DNA of 50,920 bases from Alistipes sp. (GCA_017424405.1 JAFPAD010000014.1:1-50920), one strand, 5' to 3'; positions 1 to 9,580 are shown, counted from the stretch's first letter. The notes: generated from the sequence alone by a model not told the origin. A program made the numbers and translations.

Positions 1-276
1 GCTGAGGGTTACCAGGAGCGTCTTGCAGCAGGCGAGAAGCAGAAGCAGCTCTCAAAGGAGTTTGTGCGTGAGTGGTTGATGGCAAATGGCTTCCAGGGTC
101 AGGACGGACAGCAGGTGCCTGAGATGACTGAGGAGATTGTAAACAGCATCACCGACCGCTACGTTGAGCTTTACGAGAATATCGTGGGCGAGAAGTTCGA
201 GAAGGCTGAGTCAGAAGATGTAATGGCTCGCATCGAAAAGAACGTAAGCGAGTGCTTGGCTTCATTGAAGAAGTAG
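1..276 (+). CDS. purC: Phosphoribosylaminoimidazole-succinocarboxamide synthase, C-terminal end (partial)
   Basis: This is the last 91 residues of a protein whose 5' end lies outside the window; frame 1 is open from base 1 to the TAG at 274-276. The tail, with [25 protein letters not shown] and [15 protein letters not shown], matches what I recall of the C-terminus of Bacteroidales PurC. That enzyme condenses CAIR with aspartate to make SAICAR in cytoplasmic purine synthesis. The GTG at 64 is internal and not a start. The gene converges on polA, and a shared terminator lies between them. The identification rests on the tail only, because the catalytic part is off-window. Confidence 0.8.
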   Translation, partial: AEGYQERLAAGEKQKQLSKEFVREWLMANGFQGQDGQQVPEMTEEIVNSITDRYVELYENIVGEKFEKAESEDVMARIEKNVSECLASLKK

Positions 277-311
277 ACAATCACGTCAGGTCTGATTTAG
301 GACTCGATTAA

Positions 312-355
312 AAAAGAAGAGGCTACTCACCGGTCGGGTTAGTAGCCTCCTTTTT
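312..355. terminator. Bidirectional intrinsic terminator between purC and polA
   Basis: A perfect 9-bp stem, GAGGCTACT (319-327) and AGTAGCCTC (341-349), is flanked by an A-rich run at 311-318 and T5 at 351-355. It can therefore stop purC on the plus strand and the polA operon on the minus strand. Confidence 0.9.
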
Positions 356-369
356 ACGTATAATATTCA

Positions 370-3237
370 TTAATGCGCCTCAAGCCAATTTTCGCCTGTG
401 CCAGCCTCTGAGATTAGAAGTACACGCAACTTAGCAACACCCTCCATCGCCTCTTTCACTATGCGCGAAACTGCCTCCAACTCCGAGCGCAGAGTATCAA
501 CCACAACCTCATCATGCACCTGCAATATCATGCGTGAGCGTATGCCCTCAGCTTTGAACCTACGATGAATTTCAATCATCGCCAACTTCATAATGTCGGC
601 AGCACTACCCTGAATAGGAGCATTTATGGCGTTACGCTCTGCTACACCACGCGCTACGGCATTGCGTGAGGCTATGTCGTGCAGATAACGGCGACGATTA
701 AATGCTGTCTCCACATAACCCTTATTGCGCGCCGCCGCAACCGATAAATCCATATACTCCTTCACCTTAGGATATGTAGCAAAATAGCCCTCAATGAGGC
801 TCTTCGCCTCGCTGCGCGGAATATCAAATCGCTGGCTCAAGCCAAATGCCGAGATGCCATATATGATACCAAAGTTCGCTGTTTTAGCCTTGCGGCGTTC
901 ATCAGAGGTAACCTCTGCTATGCTCTTATGGTATAGTTTGGCGGCAGTGGCAGCATGGATATCCTCGCCCTGCATAAATGCATCTATCAGCGATGGGTCT
1001 TCACTCAAGTGAGCCATCAGACGCAACTCCACCTGGCTATAATCTGCCGACAGAAGCACATGCTCCTCAGATGAAGGAATGAAAGCCTGTCGTATCCTGC
1101 GACCCATGTCGTCACGCACAGGAATATTTTGCAGATTAGGATTTGTCGAAGACAGACGACCCGTAGCTGTCACAGCCTGATTGTAGGAGGTGTGAATTCG
1201 TCCCGTCACAGGATTTATAAGTTGTGGCAAAGCCTCAACGTATGTAGAAATCAACTTCTTAACACCTCTATATTTCAATATATTATCCACAATTGGATGT
1301 TTCCCCGCAAATGTTTGCAGATACTCCTCCTCAGTGCTAAACTGTCGAGTCTTGGTCATCTTAGGTTTATCAGTAATGCGCATCTTAGCGAAGAGCACCT
1401 CACCCAGCTGACGTGCCGAATTAACGTTCAACGTAGGCTCGGCAGCTTGAATACGTATCTCGTTCTCCAAGTTCACCAACTCACTATTCAGCTCGACAGC
1501 ATACTCCGCAAGTTGCGCGGCATCAATCTTCACACCTGCTAACTCCATATCTGCCAGCACCTCAATCATCGGCTCCTCAACCTTCTCATACAGCTCCACC
1601 AAGCCCTGCTGCTGCACCTCACACCACAACACATGCTTCAGCTGCATGGTTATATCGGCGTCCTCGGCAGCATACTCCTTCACGGCTTCGATGTTCACCT
1701 GATCCATAGTCAGTTGTCGAGAGCCTCTACCGATTAGTGTTTCAATAGCGATTGGTGTGTAACGCAGATATCTTTCTGCAAGGTAGTTCATATTGTGACG
1801 CGCCTCAGCATCGAGCAGGTAGTGCAATATCATGGTATCTATCTTGCGACCTCGCAGTTCAACTCCCAAACGACGCAACACCATCAAATCAAACTTCATA
1901 TTTTGCGCCACCTTCGCTATGTTCTCATTCTCGAACAGAGGGCGCACAATCTCGACGAACGCAGCCGTATTTTCAGGTGTAAACGACACATACCACGCCT
2001 CGTGAGGCTTCACCGCAAATGACATACCCACGATGCGGTCACGGAACATATCAAAGCCGGTGGTCTCGGTGTCGAAACATATCTCCTTCTCGGTGAGCAA
2101 CTGCTCGACAAGCGTCTGCAACTGCTCTGAGGTTTTTATCAAATGGTAAGCATGAGGCGTTGAGTGTATTGTAGCGATGGCTTCAGCCTGCTCGGGCTGT
2201 TCAACATCATCATTTGTCGGCACAATCTGAGGGGTTGGGTCTGGCATCAACGAAGCAAACAAATCCCCCTGTCCCATGAGCGACTGACGCTTCTTCTCTG
2301 CCGATTTCGCCTGCGCCATCTCGGCAAGCTGACGTTGTGGGTCTTGACGCGGAGCGTCACTCTGTGGCTCGGGAGCTAAATTGTGCAAATCACGCAAGAA
2401 CGATGTAAAATCAAGTTCCTGATACAAAGCCCTTAACTCATCTAAGTTAGGCGCGCATATCTCCAAATCGGCAGCATTAAACTCCACAGGTACATCGGTA
2501 CATATCGTTGCCAAACGCTTCGACAAAAGCAAATTATCACCCCACGAAGCAATCTTCTCGCCCTGCTTACCCTTTATCTTATCTACATTGGCAAGTATGT
2601 TTTCAACAGCACCCCACTCTCCAACCAACTTACAAGCGCCCTTTTCGCCAATGCCCGGCACTCCCGGAATATTATCCGACGCATCGCCCCATATTGCCAA
2701 AATATCACGCACCAAGATTGGGTCTGCGATGCCATACTTTGCACATATATCTTCGCTACGCACAATCTCCACATCATCACCCTTTTGCTTGTAGAGATAA
2801 CGATGCTCGCCTACAAGCTGCCCATAATCCTTATCGGGCGTAACCATAAATACCTCATAGCCCGCAGCCTCGCCCTTCATGGCGAGTGTTCCGATAACAT
2901 CGTCTGCCTCGTAACCCTCGACCTCGAATACAGGTATGCGCATAGCCTTAAGCAAGCGACACAAATAGGGCACCGAAGCTATGATATCTTCAGGTGTTGC
3001 GGGACGATTAGCCTTATACTCGGGAAACAACTGACAACGAAACGACCCTCCCTTAGGATCCATTGCAACGCCCAACAAGTCGGGCTTCTCACGCTTCTGT
3101 ATATCACGCAAAAACTTGGTGAAGCCAAACAGAATTGAGGTATTCATGCCGTAACGATTACGCATCGGGCGACCCATGAATGCGTAGTAGTACTTAAACA
3201 CGAGGGCATAAGCGTCGATAAGGAAAAGACGTTTCAT
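370..3237 (-). CDS. polA: DNA polymerase I
   Basis: This 955-residue protein has the three classical Pol I parts. The N-terminal 5'-nuclease (about 1-290) shows the acidic motifs GYEADDVIG (108-116), TPDKDYGQL and WGDASDNIPGVPGIG (183-197). A charged linker (about 290-360) follows. The 3'-5' exonuclease looks active, because DTETTG is intact (389-394), with QNMKFDLMVL and AAEDADITMQL later. The polymerase domain has motif A (SADYSQVELR), the O-helix (RRKAKTANFGIIYGIS) and motif C (VHDEVVVD, about 907). It fills gaps and removes RNA primers in replication and repair. It is the last gene of a minus-strand operon, 11 nt after the deacylase gene, and ends at a strong terminator. Confidence 0.98.
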   Translation of the reverse strand: MKRLFLIDAYALVFKYYYAFMGRPMRNRYGMNTSILFGFTKFLRDIQKREKPDLLGVAMDPKGGSFRCQLFPEYKANRPATPEDIIASVPYLCRLLKAMRIPVFEVEGYEADDVIGTLAMKGEAAGYEVFMVTPDKDYGQLVGEHRYLYKQKGDDVEIVRSEDICAKYGIADPILVRDILAIWGDASDNIPGVPGIGEKGACKLVGEWGAVENILANVDKIKGKQGEKIASWGDNLLLSKRLATICTDVPVEFNAADLEICAPNLDELRALYQELDFTSFLRDLHNLAPEPQSDAPRQDPQRQLAEMAQAKSAEKKRQSLMGQGDLFASLMPDPTPQIVPTNDDVEQPEQAEAIATIHSTPHAYHLIKTSEQLQTLVEQLLTEKEICFDTETTGFDMFRDRIVGMSFAVKPHEAWYVSFTPENTAAFVEIVRPLFENENIAKVAQNMKFDLMVLRRLGVELRGRKIDTMILHYLLDAEARHNMNYLAERYLRYTPIAIETLIGRGSRQLTMDQVNIEAVKEYAAEDADITMQLKHVLWCEVQQQGLVELYEKVEEPMIEVLADMELAGVKIDAAQLAEYAVELNSELVNLENEIRIQAAEPTLNVNSARQLGEVLFAKMRITDKPKMTKTRQFSTEEEYLQTFAGKHPIVDNILKYRGVKKLISTYVEALPQLINPVTGRIHTSYNQAVTATGRLSSTNPNLQNIPVRDDMGRRIRQAFIPSSEEHVLLSADYSQVELRLMAHLSEDPSLIDAFMQGEDIHAATAAKLYHKSIAEVTSDERRKAKTANFGIIYGISAFGLSQRFDIPRSEAKSLIEGYFATYPKVKEYMDLSVAAARNKGYVETAFNRRRYLHDIASRNAVARGVAERNAINAPIQGSAADIMKLAMIEIHRRFKAEGIRSRMILQVHDEVVVDTLRSELEAVSRIVKEAMEGVAKLRVLLISEAGTGENWLEAH

Positions 3238-3248
3238 CTATCTTAAGT

Positions 3249-3749
3249 TTAGTATAATTCTATATATTCGTAGCTGTTACCCACCTCTTCGAGGTAGCGG
3301 GCAAACATAGGTTGCGAGATTACCACCGTAGCGGTGTTATCGTTAGGGTGAAAACTCAACGACGGATAATTCAACAGGTTCTTATCCAAGAACAGATGCA
3401 CATGATTCTGCTCGTCGTTAATCAACCCAAATGGTGACACCGAGCCGGGACGCAATCCCAAGTAACGCTCCATACGCTGCTCCGAAGCAAACGATAGCTT
3501 TCCTTGTCGTAGCTTCTGCTCCAAATCATGTATCGCCATCGAACGGTCACAATCAAAGCACACTAAATAGTGACGATTGCCCTTGTGGTTGCGGAAAAAC
3601 AAGTTCTTGCAGTGTTTCGACCCATCGTTGTGCCAATATTGTTGAGCTATCTCGATGGTGGGGGCTTCGGGGTGGGAGTAGGTTGTATATTCTATCTGAT
3701 GTTGATTAAGGTAATCAAACACCATCTCCTGACGTGATTTATTCTCCAT
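3249..3749 (-). CDS. PrdX/YbaK-type aminoacyl-tRNA deacylase (probable Ala-tRNAPro editing)
   Basis: The protein is 166 residues from the ATG at 3749. The frame is open upstream to 3833, but that stretch lies inside kdsC, and the ATG at 3749 sits 7 nt after the kdsC stop. The sequence has the YbaK/ProX fold signatures seen in prolyl-tRNA deacylases: a TYSHPEAPTIEIA segment, KNLFFRNHKGNRHYLVC with the central lysine, an LGLRPGSVSPFGL loop and the FHPNDNTATVVIS end. Family members hydrolyse mischarged Ala-tRNAPro in trans. The ProRS in this window (13477-14961) is the short type without an inserted editing domain, so a free-standing editor makes sense. Whether the substrate is Ala- or Cys-tRNA cannot be read from sequence. 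Confidence 0.85.
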   Translation of the reverse strand: MENKSRQEMVFDYLNQHQIEYTTYSHPEAPTIEIAQQYWHNDGSKHCKNLFFRNHKGNRHYLVCFDCDRSMAIHDLEQKLRQGKLSFASEQRMERYLGLRPGSVSPFGLINDEQNHVHLFLDKNLLNYPSLSFHPNDNTATVVISQPMFARYLEEVGNSYEYIELY

Positions 3750-3756
3750 AATAGCA

Positions 3757-4296
3757 CTATCTTGAAGCTGCACAAATAACTCCCATGTGGTCTTTAGCCC
3801 ACTCATCTTGAGCACGCAAGGTCTGCTCCACAATATCTCTTACGGCACCCTTACCTCCACCAAACTCCGACACGTAACGCGACGCTTCCAACACCTCGGC
3901 GCAAGCATCGGCAGGACAAACAGGGATACCCACTCTTGCCATACACTCCAGGTCGGGAATATCATCACCCATGTAGATTGTGGTGGCAGGATCAAGTTCA
4001 TAATCACGAAAAAACTCCTCCATGGCTTCAATTTTATTCATGCAGCCGAGGTATGCCTTCGTAACACCCAAGCGTTCCAATCGTGAGCGCAACAATTCAC
4101 CAAAGCCTCCCGATATGACGCACACCTTATAACCGCGACGCACAGCGTAAGCTATCGCATAACCGTCCTTGGCGTTATACTGACGAATAAAATCCTTTCC
4201 GCCGTCAATGGGCATAATACCGCCATCGGTCATCACACCATCGACATCGAATATGAAAGCCTTGCAGAGAGCTATATCTTCTTTGAAGTTTGCCAT
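3757..4296 (-). CDS. kdsC: 3-deoxy-D-manno-octulosonate 8-phosphate phosphatase (KdsC, HAD family)
   Basis: The 179-residue single-domain HAD phosphatase has motif I FDVDGVMTDG near residue 15, ISGG as motif II, and MGDDIPDLECM as motif IV. It lacks a cap domain, as expected for the tetrameric KdsC family, and its length is normal. It releases phosphate from Kdo-8-P to give Kdo for lipid A inner core in the cytoplasm. Its start overlaps the end of the DUF2520 gene by 25 nt, and the deacylase gene starts 7 nt after its stop, so it lies inside the operon. The closely related YrbI-like HAD phosphatases are the main alternative. Confidence 0.88.
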   Translation of the reverse strand: MANFKEDIALCKAFIFDVDGVMTDGGIMPIDGGKDFIRQYNAKDGYAIAYAVRRGYKVCVISGGFGELLRSRLERLGVTKAYLGCMNKIEAMEEFFRDYELDPATTIYMGDDIPDLECMARVGIPVCPADACAEVLEASRYVSEFGGGKGAVRDIVEQTLRAQDEWAKDHMGVICAASR

Positions 4297-5063
4297 ATAT
4301 AATTGGTTAATAATTCATAAATCTCCTTTTGCTTGTCATCGTCAAGCATGTTTTGGTGACGTTCTGCCACCTTGAAATCACCCCTCACCGCAGGTCCCGT
4401 CTGCACGTTGCGAGGGTGCTCGGCATCGGCTGCCTTGCGTGCGGTCTCCAGAATAAGTGGACGTAACACATCAAACGGCAGAGCCTCCGTAGAACTTATG
4501 TGGTCGGCAGCCATGCTGTAAAGCGCATTCACAAAGTTGCAAGCCAACACGCCCGAAAGGTGAATCTCACGACGACGTGCAGATGTAGCACGATAAACTC
4601 GACGGCTGAGTGCTTGAGCTAAAAGCTCTATGCGCTGGGTAACCTCCTCGGTACAGCCCTCTACAAATAGAGGCACATCTGAAAAATCGACCTTGCGCCC
4701 CACTGTAAACGTTTGAAATGGGTACAATACTCCCCTTGCGCCCTCGCCCAAAGCCTCCATCTCAACACTACCGGCCGTATGTACCACAACCGAGCCCTCG
4801 ACACGACGTAGCTTCGAGGCTACCTCCTCAACAGCACGATCGCTCACGGCGATAATATAAAAATCCGCGTCAGAGGTCTTCGACAAATCATCGCTCCACT
4901 CCGTGCGACACAACTCCGCTATTGCCGAGGCTCGCTGACCATTACGCGCCACCACCTGCTTAAGCTCCAAAGCCCACGTGTCGGCGACAGCCATTGCCAC
5001 CGCCTCAGCCACGTTGCCACTGCCGACAACAACGACACTCAAGGGTTGAGTTGGGTTATTCAT
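4272..5063 (-). CDS. Rossmann-fold/DUF2520 domain protein
   Basis: This 263-residue protein has an N-terminal nucleotide-binding turn (VVVVGSGNVAEAVA, about 9-22) typical of NADP-binding F420-oxidoreductase-like proteins. A helical C-terminal half follows, with GVLACNFVNALYSMA, a signature of DUF2520. It resembles ketopantoate- or pyrroline-reductase architecture, but the substrate is unknown. Its start overlaps the YihY gene by 8 nt and its end overlaps kdsC by 25 nt, which indicates translational coupling. I recall the DUF2520-kdsC pairing from other Bacteroidales, which hints at an envelope-related role, but that is inference only. Confidence 0.8.
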   Translation of the reverse strand: MNNPTQPLSVVVVGSGNVAEAVAMAVADTWALELKQVVARNGQRASAIAELCRTEWSDDLSKTSDADFYIIAVSDRAVEEVASKLRRVEGSVVVHTAGSVEMEALGEGARGVLYPFQTFTVGRKVDFSDVPLFVEGCTEEVTQRIELLAQALSRRVYRATSARRREIHLSGVLACNFVNALYSMAADHISSTEALPFDVLRPLILETARKAADAEHPRNVQTGPAVRGDFKVAERHQNMLDDDKQKEIYELLTNYIWQTSKKI

Positions 5064-6360
5064 TCTTTACAATATCTTTTATCAATATATTCTTATCACT
5101 AAGCCATGCCGTCTGCTTAATCTGCTCCACAGCTGCTACGGCGTACTTCGTCACATCGGCTTGTAATAGCATTTCGCTATTTTCATTCTCCTCGACATAG
5201 TCATCTACCGCCTGCAACAAATCACTAACCTTCAGCGTAGCGATATCTCTTGCAGGAGCATACGCCACGTCGTAATCCTCCTCCTCGCGTTTCACCTCGT
5301 TCAGCATTCCAGCAACAACAAGTTGTGCAAGCAACTTATTGGCAATACGAGTAGATATACCTAAACTCTCGCGCACATCTTTCATCGGCACCGATCCCTC
5401 GCCACGCATAAACGCTCGAGCCACATAGTACATTATTGCCACCATGAGTTTTTGCGAATAGTCGTGACTCACATTTGGAATCTCGCGTTCCTCATCGTAA
5501 CGCTTCTCATTCTGCAAAGCAAACGACAACTCACAACCCAGCAACAAAATACTCCACGAATTCTGCATCCATAACAGGAACAGAGGCAACGCCGCAAAGC
5601 TACCGTAAATTGCACTATACGATGTCATCCATCGCATCAAGAATACGAATAACGCCTGAAAGAGGTAGAAACCCGTACCCGCAAACACACTTGCCAACAG
5701 AGCCGAACGCAGACGCACCTTAGTGTTAGGCAAAACCAAATAGACAAATGTGAACATCGCCCACACAAACACCAACGAAATCAGCTTCGACAGCACCTTG
5801 AGCCACCACGCTCCATCAATACCCAACAAATCCTTGGCATAGGCACCTATCGAGGTGGCGATAATCCACAACAAAGGGGCTATGATTACAACGGTGATAT
5901 AGTCGGAGTACTTACGCACCATATTGCGCGTTGATTTCACCTCCCATATCTTATTGAAATTCATCTCGATGGATTCAAACATACGAATTACCGCCCAGAA
6001 CAGAGTGACGATAGAGATAGCAGCCACCACACCTCCATTTGTACGAGCCAGAGTATTGTTGGCAAACGACACCATGTAATCCACCACCTCGGGCATCTGA
6101 GGCAATAACCCATAGAGATTTTGCGCCAAATTCTCGGCTAATCCAAAACCTTTAACTACGGCAAACACCAACGCCAACACGGGCACAATCGAGATAAGAG
6201 AGTAGAACGTCAATGCGGCACTCATGTCCATAGTTCCATGCGCCATCAATCCTTCGATGGTGTAGATAATCAACTTCAGCGGACGCACCATCCAACCCAA
6301 ACCCGGAATACGAGAGATGGGCAATAGTAGGTCATAGAGAAATTTCAACGGTTTATGCAT
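5056..6360 (-). CDS. YihY/BrkB-family inner membrane protein with C-terminal helix-turn-helix-like domain
   Basis: I take the ATG at 6360 as the start (434 residues); the only upstream in-frame start is a TTG at 6369. The first ~290 residues carry about six hydrophobic segments with family motifs, including DMSAALTFYSLISIVPVLALVFA, IEMNFNKIWEVK, and YLVLPNTKVRLRSAL. YihY was once called ribonuclease BN, but that assignment belongs to another protein, and the true role is unresolved. The last ~130 residues are soluble, with a winged-helix-like stretch (MKDVRESLGISTRIANKLLAQLV) and an acidic tail. The gene starts 12 nt after the RelA/SpoT stop and overlaps the DUF2520 gene by 8 nt. Confidence 0.88.
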   Translation of the reverse strand: MHKPLKFLYDLLLPISRIPGLGWMVRPLKLIIYTIEGLMAHGTMDMSAALTFYSLISIVPVLALVFAVVKGFGLAENLAQNLYGLLPQMPEVVDYMVSFANNTLARTNGGVVAAISIVTLFWAVIRMFESIEMNFNKIWEVKSTRNMVRKYSDYITVVIIAPLLWIIATSIGAYAKDLLGIDGAWWLKVLSKLISLVFVWAMFTFVYLVLPNTKVRLRSALLASVFAGTGFYLFQALFVFLMRWMTSYSAIYGSFAALPLFLLWMQNSWSILLLGCELSFALQNEKRYDEEREIPNVSHDYSQKLMVAIMYYVARAFMRGEGSVPMKDVRESLGISTRIANKLLAQLVVAGMLNEVKREEEDYDVAYAPARDIATLKVSDLLQAVDDYVEENENSEMLLQADVTKYAVAAVEQIKQTAWLSDKNILIKDIVKNE

Positions 6361-6372
6361 AGTTCTCAAGTA

Positions 6373-8589
6373 TTAGTTCTTCAATCGGTAAGCTCGTTGC
6401 ACACCCTTGATGCGCATAATCGAGTGAATGAGCATATCCACCACAGTAGCACTTGGCACCTCGACACTCACCGTACCTACGGCGGTGCCATCACCGCGTG
6501 AATTAAAGTTCAAGCCACGAATATTGAGTTTAAGCTCTCGCGTGATGACCTCTGTAATCTGATTAGCCACACCCGGTATATCGTGCGCCACAACCGATAT
6601 TGTAGCACGGAACGACCCATCGGCATTATTGCGCCACTGCGCCTCCATGATGCGATAAGGATAATTCTCCCTCAAACGAGCCGCATTAGGACAGTCGGTG
6701 CGGTGTATAGTGATACCCGAAGCAATGGTCACAAAACCGAAGATAGCATCACCCTTAATTGGGTTGCAACACTTCGCCAACTTATACTCGATATTATTAA
6801 TCTTATCATCAATAATCAGAGCATCAGTCGAGCGACGTGGCTGCGAATCAGAGAGTTTGCTCTCCTCCTTTTTCTTGTCAGCCTCGGCTGCTGCCGCACG
6901 ACGCTCCTCATCAGCCTGACCCGAGAGCCAGCGGTTGAGAATCTCCTTGATTGAGATGAAATCTATCTTCTGCAAAGCTATCATCGAGTGCAACTCTCTA
7001 CCTGTGCGCACCTTGAGCATACGGCACAAGTAAGCAACAACCTCGTCGATAGGGATATTAATCTTCCAATTCTTGAGCTTGCGCTCGAGCTCCTCGCGAC
7101 CCATGCGAGCATGCTTGAGCTGCTCCTCACGAATGTACGATTTGATGCGTGAACGCGCCTTTGACGTAACACAGAACGACAGCCAATCCGCCTTTGGCGT
7201 TTGGTTCTTCTGCGTCATCACCTCCACAATATCGCCATTGCGCAACACCTCGCGTATAGGCACGGCGCGGTTATTGACCTTACCTCCCGTACAGGTTGAA
7301 CCGAGGTTGGTGTGAATATCGAACGCAAAATCCAACACCGTAGCACCCTCAGGCAACTTACGTATATCGCCATTTGGCGTAAATACAAATATCTCACCCG
7401 ACGTTGGTTTAGCATCAAAGCGCTGCGACAACGAATGGGTAGTCTCCTCCAACGCCTCACGCAGACGACCGAGCCACTGCTCCGAGGTTTGTCCTCCTTG
7501 ATTTACACCCTTATAACGCCAGTGGGCTGCGATACCTCGCTCGGCAACTGCGTCCATACGTTCGGTGCGGATTTGTATCTCCACCCAACGTCCTTCGCCT
7601 GCCGAAACGGTAGTGTGCAACGACTCATAGCCATTCTTCTTTGGTATAGTAACCCAATCTCGCATACGCTTTGGATTGGGCGTATAGCAATCGCCCACAA
7701 TAGAATATACCGTCCAGCAGAGTTGCTTCTCCATCTCCTTTGGACAGTCAATAATCACACGCAGAGCAAAGATGTCGTAAACACCCTCAAAGCCCACGTT
7801 CTGCTTGCGCATCTTATTCCAAATCGAATACACCGACTTGGTGCGGCTCTTGATATGATAGCTTAGATTTGGCACCTGCTTCAAGCGCTCCTCAATTGGG
7901 ACGAGAAAACGTGCAATGAAAGTCTGACGCTCGCTCTCGGTCTCCTCCAAGCGACGGCAGATATATTCATAATCCTTATTCTCCAACCACTTCAGCGCCA
8001 AATCCTCCAGCTCGCTCTTCAAGGCATACAAGCCCAACTTATGCGCTATCTGAGCATAGAGATTCATGCTCTCCCAACTCTTCTTGCGACGCTTCTCGGG
8101 AGGAAATATCTGCAAATTACGCATCACCTCCAAACGGTCGGCGAGTTTAATGAGTATGACACGAGGGTCCTCCGAATAGCTGACAATCATATCACGAAAA
8201 TCATCGGCCTGCTCCTTCGACACTTTGAGTTTGATGTTTGAAATCTTACACAATCCCACGATAATACCCAACACAGGCTCACCAAACTCCTCACGTATGG
8301 TGCGCGAGAGAGCATCAACCTCCTCAGGATACTCCTTGCTTGCGATGCGCATTACATCGTGCAGAATAGATGCCACCATGGAGTTACGACCAAGACCTAT
8401 CTCCTTAGCCACAATCTCGGCGACAGCCACATCGTGGTCAAACAATGGCGTACCATCATAGCGATTATAGCTCCTCATTCTCTGCTCGGCAAAGATGAGA
8501 GCCTTATCCACACACTCCTGCGTGGTTTGTGAGAAAGTTGTTGCCACATAATTACGCAACGAACCATATTTCTTTAACACATCATTCAT
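6373..8589 (-). CDS. rel: Bifunctional (p)ppGpp synthetase/hydrolase, RelA/SpoT family
   Basis: The 738-residue protein has all long-RSH domains. The HD hydrolase keeps its metal residues: H52, H77-D78 and D151 in KLADRLEVM. The synthetase has RTKSVYSIWNKM, VYDIFALRVIID, YESLHTTV and EIQIRTERMD. A TGS domain (IFVFTPNGDIRKLPEGATVLDFAF), a zinc/helical region and a C-terminal ACT domain follow. Both catalytic sites look intact, so it should make and degrade (p)ppGpp under ribosome control. Its start codon is 1 nt past the methyltransferase stop, inside the xseA-polA operon. This links stringent control to replication and repair genes transcriptionally. Confidence 0.96.
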   Translation of the reverse strand: MNDVLKKYGSLRNYVATTFSQTTQECVDKALIFAEQRMRSYNRYDGTPLFDHDVAVAEIVAKEIGLGRNSMVASILHDVMRIASKEYPEEVDALSRTIREEFGEPVLGIIVGLCKISNIKLKVSKEQADDFRDMIVSYSEDPRVILIKLADRLEVMRNLQIFPPEKRRKKSWESMNLYAQIAHKLGLYALKSELEDLALKWLENKDYEYICRRLEETESERQTFIARFLVPIEERLKQVPNLSYHIKSRTKSVYSIWNKMRKQNVGFEGVYDIFALRVIIDCPKEMEKQLCWTVYSIVGDCYTPNPKRMRDWVTIPKKNGYESLHTTVSAGEGRWVEIQIRTERMDAVAERGIAAHWRYKGVNQGGQTSEQWLGRLREALEETTHSLSQRFDAKPTSGEIFVFTPNGDIRKLPEGATVLDFAFDIHTNLGSTCTGGKVNNRAVPIREVLRNGDIVEVMTQKNQTPKADWLSFCVTSKARSRIKSYIREEQLKHARMGREELERKLKNWKINIPIDEVVAYLCRMLKVRTGRELHSMIALQKIDFISIKEILNRWLSGQADEERRAAAAEADKKKEESKLSDSQPRRSTDALIIDDKINNIEYKLAKCCNPIKGDAIFGFVTIASGITIHRTDCPNAARLRENYPYRIMEAQWRNNADGSFRATISVVAHDIPGVANQITEVITRELKLNIRGLNFNSRGDGTAVGTVSVEVPSATVVDMLIHSIMRIKGVQRAYRLKN

Positions 8590-8590
8590 A

Positions 8591-9385
8591 CTACCTCTCG
8601 TTTAATGGTTTACGAACAACATATAACTTCTCGTCGGGCAGAGCATACAATTCCTGCTCCTTCCTTGAAAATTCTCTTTTATAATCAATCTCATACACTT
8701 CAAATCCAGCCTCCTGCAAGCGCTGAGCGTAATCACGCCCGTATATGCGACGATGGTCATACTGACCAAAGATGCGCGTGCGCTCCCTCTCGTCGGTGAT
8801 GGTATCATCTTCGAAAGTGGTGGCTCGGCTATAATCTACCGGCGAGAGAATAACACCCCAACCGCCCGACTTCATGATGCGATATATCTCACGCATAGCT
8901 CGAAGGTCGTCCTCGACATGCTCCATTATATGGTTGGCGATAACAGCATCGAAGCTCTCATCGGCAAGCGGTATATGCTGAACATCGAAATGCAAATCGG
9001 CAAGAGGACTCTCCAAATCAGCCGTGACATATCTGTCCGGAGTGGCAGAGTACATCTTCTTAAACCTACGCATTAAAGCCACCTCGGGAGCTATATGCAG
9101 CATCTTGGGCAGGGCAACAGCGCCACGACCCAAATCACTCTCACGCAGCAGCCACAACCACAGAAGACGATGGCGTTCCAATGCCAAACAATTTGGACAT
9201 AGAGCATTTTCACGCTGCTCAACATATCCATAGGGCAAAAACTTACGCCTACGACAACCACACACGGGACACTCCTTGCCTCGCCCCACATACAGCAGTC
9301 CCATCAACGGCACCGCCCACCCCGCTATGCGTTGCAACAAAGGTCGGGGGATTGTGTTGAGGATATATTTAATTAGCTGCTTCAT
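8591..9385 (-). CDS. Zinc-ribbon-containing class I SAM-dependent methyltransferase
   Basis: The 264-residue protein begins with a hydrophobic/amphipathic stretch. A CxxC pair (CPVCGCRR, about 37-44) and a second one (CPNCLALERHR) then suggest a zinc ribbon. A class I methyltransferase core follows: LHIAPEVALMRRF as a modified motif I, YVTADLESPLAD, FDAVIANHIMEHVEDD as motif IV, and a post-core KSGGWGVILSPVD. The substrate is unknown. The gene lies 2 nt after xseB and 1 nt before the RelA/SpoT gene, so it is coupled to both. Confidence 0.82.
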   Translation of the reverse strand: MKQLIKYILNTIPRPLLQRIAGWAVPLMGLLYVGRGKECPVCGCRRRKFLPYGYVEQRENALCPNCLALERHRLLWLWLLRESDLGRGAVALPKMLHIAPEVALMRRFKKMYSATPDRYVTADLESPLADLHFDVQHIPLADESFDAVIANHIMEHVEDDLRAMREIYRIMKSGGWGVILSPVDYSRATTFEDDTITDERERTRIFGQYDHRRIYGRDYAQRLQEAGFEVYEIDYKREFSRKEQELYALPDEKLYVVRKPLNER

Positions 9386-9387
9386 AG

Positions 9388-9579
9388 TTACTCCTCCAGT
9401 TGCTCCTTAACCGATGCCTCTACCTGACGCAGCTGCTCCTTGCAACGTGCAATAAGTTCTGTGGCACGCTTAAGTTCCGCCGAGAGGACATCAACCTCGG
9501 TCTGTTCGCTGCGCAAACGAGCTATAATTTGCTCTATCTCGGCGATTGCCTCACTGTATGTCAATTCTTTATTCTCCAT
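9388..9579 (-). CDS. xseB: Exodeoxyribonuclease VII small subunit
   Basis: The 63-residue, highly charged, helical protein begins MENKELTYSEAIAEIEQIIARL, the hallmark of XseB, and has the usual length. It forms coiled-coil contacts with XseA in the single-strand-specific exonuclease VII complex. It starts 1 nt after the xseA stop and ends 2 nt before the methyltransferase start. Confidence 0.95.
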   Translation of the reverse strand: MENKELTYSEAIAEIEQIIARLRSEQTEVDVLSAELKRATELIARCKEQLRQVEASVKEQLEE

Positions 9580-9580
9580 A

